DNA of 49,115 bases from NCBI GenBank assembly GCA_001275005.1, contig JWZX01003214.1, forward strand, positions 1-49,115. The letters are read 5' to 3'. A model generated the notes under the pieces. The model saw nothing but the letters and a program-made list of their open reading frames with translations, did no database searches and was not told where the DNA came from. Below, piece after piece: positions 1 to 8,800 of this stretch. Within the stretch, counting starts at the first letter, position 1, and each line of letters starts with the position of its first letter. The stretch comes from Chrysochromulina tobinii (taxonomy: Eukaryota > Haptophyta > Prymnesiales > Chrysochromulinaceae). A program made the position numbers and the translations under genes.

Positions 1-727
1 GACGGAGCTCACTTACCGGTCTCTAGGAATGTTCCGTAAGCAGGTTAACGGACCCCCACCGGGGGAATGACCCCCCTACCGCTCGCAAAGTCGATCGTCG
101 TGTAAGTTACAAACGTAACTACGTTACAGACGGTGTAACCACGCGGACCCAACGAGCATCGAGCAACGCCAAGTCCCGAAGAAGGAAGAACGCACGCGCG
201 ACGGCTGAGTTGGCGCGCTTCGCCTTCGGCCGGCCGCCGCGCCCCCGGCCGGCCGCGCGCCCCGCATTGAGTTCACGCCGCATGGGTTCGGTCCCCCGTA
301 CCCGCGCACGTACTACCTCAGTCGTGTCGTCGACCGTCGTACAGCCTGTTACTCCAATGCGGTCGAATGTTGTGTGCTCGGCTACTGTTGGCCCACCTTT
401 GGTTTCCTCTCTCCGCCCGTCCGCCTCCCGCCCTCTGCCCTCAGTCTCACGTTCTATGGTCTCCAAGGACTCAGCACGACTACTCGATTCTCTTCTCTCC
501 TTCCGCTCAATCCACAGCTCTCAGCTGCCCATCAACGCCCAGCGATCACGAACCAAATTTGGCTTCGTAAGGCCGTTACGTTCCACGCTGCGGAGCCGGA
601 TTGGGCAGGCCAGATTGGGGCCCGATTGGGGCCAGATTGGGGCTAGCCAGATTCGGCTTCGGGAGGCCGCCACGTCAACAAGCTTGGGTCGCAGCGCAGT
701 GACTGTCGACAATTCGCACGAAGATGC
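1..727. other. Intergenic region, no gene recognised
   Basis: No reading frame here has recognisable protein features. The open frames on both strands are low-complexity and arginine/serine-rich. A short degenerate direct repeat of ATTGGGGCC-like units lies at about 600-650. The stretch is probably the 3' flank of the MYST gene, which ends at 728. Confidence 0.5.
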
Positions 728-2005
728 TCATCGACAATTTTTGGCCGAGACCGAGATCACATGCTGCCCTTTCCAGAAACGAATCAGGTTGAGGGACTGC
801 AGCGTAGAGATGATGTCGTCGGAGCGAATGGCAGTGCTTGCAGCGAGGTCTTTGATCGACAGGTTGCCGCGCTGTGTACGCAGTGCTTCGAGGAGCACCT
901 CGGTCCAATAGGACCGAAAGGAGAGTTGGCCCAAATCGGAAAGGGGCTTCTCGGGAGACCCGACCTTGCCCTCGCGCAGCGTGATGTGGTAGGCGAGGTC
1001 GATCAAAAGTTTGCCATAGCCTTTCCGCTGATGCTGAGGCAAGACCAGAATGCAGGCGATGTTATTCCCTTCCGCCGAGCTCTTCTCCTTCGAGAAGTAG
1101 CCCGCGAGCGACTCGGCGCCCGTGGCATCCTCCTCGCAGAGCACGTAGAAGAGAAAAGGGTCGACGTCATAGTACAACGTCTTGTGATCGAGGAAGAGCT
1201 TGGCGAGGAGGCAGAGGCACTGGCAGTACACCTTGGCTGTGGAGCCATCCACCTCGTACAAGGTCAAGCGCGCAGGCTGCGGGAGACCGAGCTTCGCATT
1301 GGCCTCGGGCTGCGGCGGCGCAGGGGCGGCGTAGATGCGCAACCCGGGCGGACCACGTCGGGTGACCGCGGCGAGGTGGCGCACGTACGAGTCACGGCGC
1401 TTGAAGTACTTGAGCGAGTACGGGCAGATGTACAAGCGCGACTGCATCGCGAACACGTCCGGGTACGGCGAGAAGTACCACGTGTCCACCTCGTACCGCC
1501 CAATCTCGATGACCTTGATGTTCTTGACTTTGGTGGACGCCTCGTGCTCCTTTTCGAGCGCTTCATCGTACGACTGGCCTTGCACGTGATGGATCTCATC
1601 GATTCGCCGCTTCATGGTGCGTGTCGCCCGGCGCTCAGGCGCTGGCCGCGCGCGGTATCCGGGTGCCCTGCCCGCAGCCGCCACAGCGGCGCCACCAGCA
1701 CCACCACTGCTGGTGCTGCTCACGTTGGTGCCGCCGCCAAGGTCAGATTCACGAACGAGCTGGGCTTCGCTCACCCAATCATCTAAACGACGGTCAGTCC
1801 CTTCATAATGGACGTAGTATCGCCACGCACCATTGTGGAGCTCGCGCTCGATAATCTCACAAGAGACGGACGGGGCCCCCGCATCGCGCCTGCAAGGCGT
1901 GCTCATGCCGATCTCAAAAAGAGCTGCCGGCGGATACTGCGACGCACTCTCGGAAACGACTGGTGCGTTCGAAGGTGCTGCAGACGCCGGCTCAGATGAC
2001 GGCAT
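728..2005 (-). CDS. MYST-family histone acetyltransferase (Esa1/Tip60 type)
   Basis: Predicted nuclear lysine acetyltransferase transferring acetyl from acetyl-CoA to histone tails, as the NuA4/Tip60 catalytic subunit does. The start is the first in-frame ATG (2003-2005), giving 425 aa; the frame stays open upstream to a GTG at 2056. Numbering from that ATG, a chromo-barrel/Tudor-knot segment lies at about 47-84 (YYVHYEGTDRRLDDWV). A glycine/alanine linker follows, then the MYST domain from about residue 165 to the end. Visible catalytic features are the acetyl-CoA loop QHQRKGYGK, the cysteine in NIACILVLP (about 318), the glutamate in SPEKPLSDLG (about 352) and the lysine in FLDHKTLYYDVDPF that is autoacetylated in the family. 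The zinc finger is degenerate (ICPYSLKYF in place of a CxxC), as it also is in yeast Esa1. A CAAGT repeat and a shared 77-nt element lie upstream. Confidence 0.93.
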   Translation of the reverse strand: MPSSEPASAAPSNAPVVSESASQYPPAALFEIGMSTPCRRDAGAPSVSCEIIERELHNGAWRYYVHYEGTDRRLDDWVSEAQLVRESDLGGGTNVSSTSSGGAGGAAVAAAGRAPGYRARPAPERRATRTMKRRIDEIHHVQGQSYDEALEKEHEASTKVKNIKVIEIGRYEVDTWYFSPYPDVFAMQSRLYICPYSLKYFKRRDSYVRHLAAVTRRGPPGLRIYAAPAPPQPEANAKLGLPQPARLTLYEVDGSTAKVYCQCLCLLAKLFLDHKTLYYDVDPFLFYVLCEEDATGAESLAGYFSKEKSSAEGNNIACILVLPQHQRKGYGKLLIDLAYHITLREGKVGSPEKPLSDLGQLSFRSYWTEVLLEALRTQRGNLSIKDLAASTAIRSDDIISTLQSLNLIRFWKGQHVISVSAKNCR

Positions 2006-2055
2006 GACGGAATGCAAGGTTGTGGGGCCCTGGGCGGTGTAGCGTTCGTGGGTCA

Positions 2056-2140
2056 CAAGTCAAGTCGAGTCAAGTCAAGTCAAGTCAAGTCAAGTCAAGT
2101 CAAGTCAAGTCAAGTCAAGTCAAGTCAAGTCAAGTCAAGT
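2056..2140. repeat. CAAGT pentanucleotide array
   Basis: About 17 tandem CAAGT units with one GAGTC variant near the left end. The array lies between the MYST start codon and the shared upstream element, so it probably falls in the promoter or 5' UTR of that gene. A pentanucleotide tract here would be prone to length change. Confidence 0.95.
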
Positions 2141-2216
2141 TCACGTTCACGTTAACTTGCCCTCTCGGCAAGACGCGCCACCACAGGTCCCGTGGAGACA
2201 CAGCGTGGAGGACGCA
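2140..2216 (-). promoter_or_regulatory. Shared 77-nt upstream element, copy 1 (MYST gene)
   Basis: This segment matches the reverse complement of 5693-5769 at about 71 of 77 positions by hand alignment, without gaps. Read in the direction of its neighbouring gene, each copy sits upstream of a start codon: here 134 nt before the MYST ATG. It includes GTGTCTCCACGGGACCTGTG and ends in AACGTGAACGTGAA. A promoter or 5' UTR role is inferred from position only; a dispersed repeat that landed twice is the alternative. Confidence 0.5.
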
Positions 2217-2729
2217 GACACGTCAAGTTTAGTCAAGTTTTGTCTATCTTCACACGTATGTGCGAGGCCGAGGGCCCGCGCGCGGTGCGCCGCGGTGCGC
2301 GCGCGCCGCGGTCCGCTCGCTGGCCACCTCATCTCACATCTGCATCTCACACCCGACACCCCTCCAGCCCGCAGCCCCACCGCGCACTGGCTTCGGTGGC
2401 TTCCCCAACGTGGTTTTTTAATATTACTTTTCTTATTTATATTCGATGCGCACCTTGCCCCGCGGCCGCGCGATCATTACATAAACGATTCATCGAACAG
2501 TTGAAACGGTCGCTCTCCCTCTCTCCGCACTGCGTGCGCGGACAAACCATCGGAAGCACGAAACTCAGGATCCGGACGAACGATGGTGCTGATCGATGTC
2601 GTTGCAAGATCGACGATCCTCCAATATGAAGTTTGGCCCGTACAGTATGCAGCTTGGCGCGGCACTCGCACCCGCAATCGCACTCGGTTTGGCCAATCGG
2701 ATGCCGTTGAGCGACGCTCACCACGACGC
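2217..2729. other. Intergenic region, no gene recognised
   Basis: It lies between the upstream region of the MYST gene and the stop codon of the kinase gene at 2730, which reads toward it. It is GC-rich at 2270-2400 with an AT-richer patch at 2415-2450. No recognisable coding or RNA feature was seen. Confidence 0.5.
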
Positions 2730-3956
2730 TCACTCGAAGATGGATTTGCCAATGAACTCCATCAAGACGGACGTGTTCGGCACGGCGCTGTCTGCCACCT
2801 CCTCGAAGTTTTCGAGAAAGGTGAGCATCTGCGCCGCAAGGCCATACAGAGCTCCGGCCTCCGCCTTGGTGATGGCATGCAGCATGGGGCCCACGGTCCG
2901 CTTGAGAACGTTCATCTCGTAGAGCAGGCTAGAGTTGTAGACGACCTCGGCTTCCCCGGCAAAGGGGTAGATGTTCTCGAGCTCGCCCTCGCGCACCGAC
3001 GCGTACTTTTTAAGGGTGTGAAGCGCCGAGTTGCCCCTGTGAAGGTAGTCCCGCGAGATGCGCCGAATGAGACGCACGTAGTCCTCCCGCGCGGTGGATC
3101 CGTCCATGAGTGTGAGCGGCGACAGGGGCGCGATGAACACGTTGAACTTGGACGCATCATCCACCTGGGCGGTCAGCGCGGGATTGAGGCAGAAGATACC
3201 CTCCATGATCAGCATGCCTCCAGGCGCCAGCTGCTTACGCCTCGTCTTGTACGGCTCGGGGGCTCCGATGACGAAGTTGAAGATGGGAGTGTCAACGGGC
3301 GTGCCTGTGAACAGCTTCTGGAGGTCGGCGTTCAGTTTGTCAACGTCGACCGCCAGCAGAGTCTCAAAGTTCAGGTTGCCATCCTTGTCTCGCGGATGGC
3401 GGGGGTCCTCTCGAGCCAAAAAGTAGTCGTCAGTGGAGAGGGTCTCCGGCTTGATTCCAGCGCACCTCAAATGCATCGAGAGCTTGGAACAAAAGGTGGT
3501 CTTGCCCGAGGACGAGGGCCCAGCGATCAGCACGAGGGAGAGTGGCGTCGGCGCATTCTTCGTCGCCTCGCGCTTCGCCTGGATCGCATGGGCAACGTCC
3601 ACGATTTGCCCGTCATGCCACGCCTCGGCGAGCAAGATGGTCTGCGTCGGGCCACCATCCTTCTTAATCTGTGCGTTGACGGAAGCAGCACTCTGGAGTT
3701 CGACCGCGGCTGCCCATCGCTTTCCAGTCTCAATCGCCTCTTCAACGGAGACTCTCTTTGCCCCTTTGCTCGAGCTCCCGTGTCTGGATCGCATTGGGCT
3801 CAGCTTTCCCTTGGATCGGGTGGGCGAATGACCAGGTGAGCTTTGCGGCGAATAAAACCCTTTCATGCGAGCGTAGGTACTGGCCGCCTGGGCCGCTGAC
3901 TCGTGCACGCTTTCATTCCACTGACTTGCAGTCTCACCGACGGTGAGGCGGTGCAT
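2730..3956 (-). CDS. Uridine kinase/phosphoribulokinase-like P-loop kinase
   Basis: Predicted ATP-dependent nucleoside kinase of the PRK/URK superfamily. Seen in the sequence: a Walker A loop LIAGPSSSGKTTF (about residues 143-155 from the ATG at 3956), a substrate-loop motif STDDYF, a Walker B-like strand GGMLIMEGIFCLNP, and a basic RLIRRISRDYLHRG segment matching the lid/substrate region of uridine kinases. The frame is open up to an ATG at 4274 (514 aa). I chose the ATG at 3956 (408 aa) because the upstream 106 residues are low-quality and extend towards the divergent neighbour. Residues about 30-70 are serine-rich, probably disordered. The overall pattern resembles the kinase half of bacterial nucleoside kinases that carry an N-terminal TGS domain, but no such domain is visible here. 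Substrate specificity cannot be read from sequence alone. Confidence 0.85.
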   Translation of the reverse strand: MHRLTVGETASQWNESVHESAAQAASTYARMKGFYSPQSSPGHSPTRSKGKLSPMRSRHGSSSKGAKRVSVEEAIETGKRWAAAVELQSAASVNAQIKKDGGPTQTILLAEAWHDGQIVDVAHAIQAKREATKNAPTPLSLVLIAGPSSSGKTTFCSKLSMHLRCAGIKPETLSTDDYFLAREDPRHPRDKDGNLNFETLLAVDVDKLNADLQKLFTGTPVDTPIFNFVIGAPEPYKTRRKQLAPGGMLIMEGIFCLNPALTAQVDDASKFNVFIAPLSPLTLMDGSTAREDYVRLIRRISRDYLHRGNSALHTLKKYASVREGELENIYPFAGEAEVVYNSSLLYEMNVLKRTVGPMLHAITKAEAGALYGLAAQMLTFLENFEEVADSAVPNTSVLMEFIGKSIFE

Positions 3957-4408
3957 GGTTTCGACGTCGATGCGTCGTCCGTCACGCACCGAGCGCCTCA
4001 CAAGCAAACATAGGAAGCTCTTAAGGCGCCGATGTAACGGTCTTAAACTCGAGGCAGTTTTGAGAAAAGGGGTGTATCGCGAACACACGCTTGCTTGCCG
4101 CGTGCTGCGCCATACAAAGTAAGGGGGAGTCAGCAGGGATGAGGCCAGGGGATGTACAATAGTAGAGGCATGAGGCAGCGGTCGAGGGGTCGACTCTACA
4201 AGTCTACATGTACCGTAGGTCTCTATGTAGCCTCTTTCTTCACTCAAGATAGGCTCGCGGCCGTTGCCACGCATCTAGGAAGACCTTGCGTGTGGTCGGC
4301 GACACGGGGCGCGCACAGCGACCGTCGCCAGGACGGCCGTTTTACATAGTAGCCGTCAGCGGGAATCTCAATTCATCAATCGGGGAATTACCCAGCAGAA
4401 TTACCCGA

Positions 4409-5170
4409 ATGAGGCACCAAAGGATTCTCGAGACTCTTCGCCAAGGATCGCGTGTGCTCATGCCCCAGCAAATGAGCAGCACGTCTCCAGCCGTGAGACA
4501 GAACGACGGCTACTGGAAGCAGAGCGATGCAGAGGAGCCTCTGATTCTGCGCGTTCCAAGTGGGTGGCAGGCGGCGAGGAATGGGGGCGAGCACAATGGC
4601 GAGGACGACTACTATGCGCTACGAAGCCTCTTGCAAGACTTTGAGGAGATCTTCATCGCCATGCATGGCCGCCGGCCGACGCCAACCGAGTGCGCCGCGG
4701 ACGCGAACTACCATGCACTCTACTTCCGGTATGCCGCCGCGAAGAAGGCGCGACAGCTGCAGAGCGCGACGGCGACTTTCCAGCCGATGGCTACGGACGC
4801 AGCCATGCAGGAGGAGAGCAGGCAGCAGCCCGCCCCAACGGGTGGCGTGCCGCACGAAGAGTACGATGCCGCCGATGCGTACGGGGCCGCCCATGCCTGG
4901 AGTGACATGTCAGTCGCGGACCAGCGCGGCTCTCGCCCGCTCGAGGCGACGACTGATTCGTTGTGGCGGCAGCTGCTCGGGTCCGGCAGTGCACTTGGGC
5001 AGAAGCGACCGCGTGCCGAACTCGAGGCCGCCGCGTTCCCCGCTCGCCTGCACACGCGCCCGCGCTCGTACGTGACCACGGCCTGCCAGACAGAGACCAC
5101 CGCAGAATTCCCGCCCCTAGTTCTGCTGCAGCCGGAAGGCCCATTCGCAGAAGGCGTCAGAGTAGATTGA
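4409..5170 (+). CDS. Unknown protein with a FAM13/Sld2-like helical motif
   Basis: I do not recognise the whole protein. From the ATG at 4409 it is 253 aa; a second ATG at 4460 gives 236 aa. Roughly residues 65-115 hold LQDFEEIFIAMHGRRPTPTE followed by YHALYFRYAAAKKA. This is the pattern of a short helical motif (hydrophobic-FE-x(5)-GR-PT, then Y-x(3-4)-Y) seen in FAM13 proteins and in the N-terminus of Sld2/RecQL4. The rest is alanine/glutamine-rich and probably disordered, with an RPRAEL basic patch and an SYVTTACQTET tail. It is transcribed divergently from the kinase at 2730-3956 with about 450 bp between starts. The helix assignment is weak and no function is implied beyond it. Confidence 0.5.
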   Translation: MRHQRILETLRQGSRVLMPQQMSSTSPAVRQNDGYWKQSDAEEPLILRVPSGWQAARNGGEHNGEDDYYALRSLLQDFEEIFIAMHGRRPTPTECAADANYHALYFRYAAAKKARQLQSATATFQPMATDAAMQEESRQQPAPTGGVPHEEYDAADAYGAAHAWSDMSVADQRGSRPLEATTDSLWRQLLGSGSALGQKRPRAELEAAAFPARLHTRPRSYVTTACQTETTAEFPPLVLLQPEGPFAEGVRVD

Positions 5171-5692
5171 TCGCGAGTGCATGTCATATCATCCCGGGGT
5201 GCAAATTGATGGCGATGAGCCGTGTATGTGTGCTGGCCGGTTTAGGCGTTCCGCGTTTAATTAGTCTTCTCTAGAGAGGCGGTGTAAAACTTGTTATTAA
5301 CCGACACTAGTTTGTCACTAGTACTGTGTCGAAGACCCCTTACCCAGTCGGCAGTCCCCGCGTCCAGTGTGACTCAGTGTGTCGCCCGGAGTGGGAGCGT
5401 GCGGAATTCCGAATACCACGCCACGGGGGTCGCGAGCGGGCCAAGAAGTAATTTAGTACATGCGGAGTAACGTTTAGTAACGTAAGGGCCAGGTCGGCCC
5501 TCAGGCTCAGTCGCTCCAGGCCCATCAACCAAACGCTCGGTGCGCGACTTCCCTCTCAGAGGCGGCCACGTGGTGTCGATTATGGTGTCGAAAGTCCTCG
5601 TACAGTCTTGTGTCTCTCAGAAGGGGAAATATGTCGTCTGACAACGTTTTACCGCCTATTTATGGCGCGTTGCACTTTTCGCAATCAAACAC
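5171..5692. other. Intergenic region, no gene recognised
   Basis: It separates two plus-strand genes. Small imperfect inverted repeats around CACTAGTTTGTCACTAGTAC (5306-5325) are visible. No convincing reading frame was seen. It probably holds the 3' end of the preceding gene and the promoter of the DnaJ gene. Confidence 0.5.
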
Positions 5693-5769
5693 TGCGTCCT
5701 CCACGTTGTGTCTCCACGGGACCTGTGGTCGTGCGTCTTGCCGAGATGGCCATTTAACGTGAACGTGAA
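5693..5769 (+). promoter_or_regulatory. Shared 77-nt upstream element, copy 2 (DnaJ gene)
   Basis: Partner of the element at 2140-2216, in opposite genomic orientation but the same orientation relative to the downstream gene. It ends 38 nt before the first ATG (5808) of the DnaJ gene and 113 nt before the second (5883). It is followed by further GTGAACGT-type repeats (5766-5792). A shared cis element is inferred; no transcript evidence is available. Confidence 0.5.
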
Positions 5770-5807
5770 CATGCGTGAACGTCACGTGAACGTTTCGCAA
5801 TCAAGCG

Positions 5808-8800
5808 ATGCGGAATCGAGAGGGGCACGCGTTCTTGAATACCAAGTGCGGCCGGCACAGAAGGCGAGTCCCGAGGCCGCGCATGGCGACGCTGACCAGG
5901 CATGACGACCCGAGCGAGTCGGCGGCGGCGGCCACCACTAGCGCGCATCCGGCCTCGCAGCAGCAGCAGCCCCGATTTGAGGTGCCCGAGTTCGAGATGT
6001 TCTCCACCCGCCGGCCGCGCAATCTACTCGCCGGGATCTCATCGGGTGCCAAGTCGGCGATCAAGGGCGCAGTGAGCGGTATGGTTGGGCTGTTCGCCGC
6101 ACCCATTGTCGGCGGCAAGGAGAATGGCGTCCCCGGCTTCTTCGCCGGCTTGGCGACGGGCATTGTAGGTGCGGTGGCATTGCCGATGACAGGCGCGGCC
6201 GTGGCCACGTTGCAAATCGGGCGCGGTCTCGTGAACACGGCAGAATCCGTCTTCGAGTCGGCGAACGGCAAGGACTGGGATGAGGAGAAGCGCGTGTGGT
6301 TTGAGTACAACCTGCAGGTGGAGGCGGAGAAGGTGCGCGCACTTGACGAGTTTGCTTCCGAGGACGGCAGCAGATCTGCTCGCACGGGCGTGAATGGCAC
6401 AGGCGGGGTTGGGAGCGCGAGCGGGGCTGGGAGCGCGAGCGGCGCCGGCGCTGGCGCCTCCTCGGGTGGGTACTCCTCGGGTGGGCCCTCCGGGCGCTCG
6501 CCCAGCGACACGGCGTACTATGACTTGCTTGGCGTCCGATCGGATGCATCGACGGATGAGATCAAGAAAGCGTACTACAAGCGCGCTCTCAAGCTGCACC
6601 CGGACAAGAACCCGGGGGATAAGACGAAGGCGGAGGAGTTTCAGAAGGTCTCCGAGGCGTACCAGGTCCTCGCCGACGCGACGATGCGCTCACGTTACGA
6701 CTCACACGGCGCTGCTTCCCTTGACGTCAACTGGATGGACGCGGGCATGTTCTTCACGATGCTCTTTGGATCGGAGCGTTTCGAGCCGTACATAGGCAAG
6801 CGCCTTGATTGTGTCTGAGTGCGCCTGATCGCGTCTGTCTGAGTGCGTCCGCCTGATCGCGTCTGATCGCGCCTGAACGCGTCTGACTGCGTCTGATTGC
6901 GTCTGATTGCGTTGCATGCGAGCCGCACATAGGTAAGCTCGCGCTCGCGACGGCGGCCTCGATGGAGGGGACCCTCTCGATGCGTCGCCTCGCCATCAAG
7001 CAGCAGAAGCGAGAGGTGGAGCTCGCACTGCGTCTCTCGGAGCTCTGCGACAGCGCTGGCGCCAATGGCGGCGCGAGTGGCGTCAGCGGTGGGACCACTG
7101 GCGCCTCCGTCGCTGCCAGTGCTGAAGGCGGTGCCGCCGCCCCCGCTATAGTCGATGGCAGCGCGGCCGCGGCCGGCGCAGACGACCGCTGGGCTAGTCG
7201 TATCCGCGCAGAGGCGAAAGAGCTTGCGTCGGTCTCGTTTGGCGAGTGCTTGCTCTTCACGGTGGCGGAGCTCTACGGCTGCCGAGCTGACGAATACCTC
7301 GGCCTGCACACGAGCGTACGCATGCCCTCGCATAGCCCTCGCATGCCCTCAGATGGCCCTCGGATGGTCCTCTAATGACCTCTAATGACCTCTAATGACC
7401 TCTCCTCGGATGGCCCTCGGATGGCCCTCTAATGACCTCTAATGACCTCTCCTCGGATGGCCCTCGGATGGCCCTCTAATGACCTCTAATGACCTCGGAT
7501 CGGATGGCCCTCGGATGGCCCTCTAATGACCTCTAATGACCTCGGATGGCCCTCGGATGGCCCCATTGATTGCCTCCCTCATCAGGTGGGCTGATTGCCC
7601 CTCGCATGCCCTCGGAGTGCCTCGGAGTGCCCTTGAGTGTCCTTGAGTGCCCTCGGAGTGCCCTTCAGTGCCTTTTAAGTGCCTTGAGTGCCTCTACGCG
7701 ACCGTCAATTTGATTGTCAATGTGCCCTCCGTGTGTGCCCTCCCTGTGTGCAGCTCCTTGGTGTCGAGGGCCACCTTGCCGCCATCCGGATGTTTCGCAT
7801 CTCTTTGCAGAACCATTCCGCGGCCGCCAGCGCCGGCATCCGAGCGGCGGGCGCCGCCGTGCGCACCTTCAGCACCGTCAAGGAGATCGCCGATCAGCAG
7901 CGGAAGGAGGCGGCCGAAAGCGCCGCAGCGGGAGGCGAGACGAAGCCGCAAGGCGACCCGCTTGGATCCCTCACGCCTGCTCAGGTGATGACGTCATTGC
8001 CATGATTGCCACTGATTGCCTCCGATGGCCTCCCTCATCGGGCCTGATGTGCTCGGATCCCTCACGCCTGCTCAGCTCAAGGCGACTCAAGAGAACCTAC
8101 CGGTCTTCCTCGAAGCGATCTGGCATGTGTCCGTGGTCGACATCGAGCGTACGCTCACCGCGGTGACCCACAAGGTGAGCCGCCCCGACCTGATTGGTCT
8201 CTTCATTGAGTGAGCCGCCCCGACCTGATTGGTCTCTTCATTGATCTCTTCATTGATCTCGGGGGAACTCCGAAGGCACGCATGCATGCGCTCACCACGG
8301 CGCCGATCCGAATGCACGCATGCATGCGCTCACCACGGCGCCGAGCACGCCCTGGGCGAGCAGCTGCTGATAGCGACGCATGCATGCGCTCACCACGGCG
8401 TGCCGACCGCTCCCCGCGCATGCATGCGCTCACCACGGCGTGCCGACCGCCCCCCGCGCAGTTGTGTCGCGACCACTCCGTCGATGAGAGCACACGGCTG
8501 CAGCGGGCACACGCCCTCCGGCGGATCGGTGCGATCTTCATGGAGGAGGCCCTCGCGAAGGGAGGCTCCAAGGTGGCCTGATTGACCTTGATTGACCTTG
8601 ATTGCCCTGGAGGAGGCGCTCGCTAAGGGAGGCTCCAAGGTGGCCTGATTGACCTTGATTGACCTTGATTGCCCTGGAGGAGGCGCTCGCTAAGGGAGGC
8701 TCCAAGGTGGCCTGATTGACCTTGATTGCCCTTGATTGCTGTGGAGGAGGCGCTCGCTAAGGGAGGCTCCAAGGTGGCCTGATTGACCTTGATTGCCCTT

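Noticed and set aside
761-1786. 341-aa plus-strand open frame
   Set aside because: It lies antisense to the MYST acetyltransferase and contains no recognisable domain.
2583-3839. 418-aa open frame on the plus strand
   Set aside because: It is antisense to the uridine-kinase-like gene, whose P-loop and lid motifs are convincing; GC-rich third positions keep the opposite strand open.
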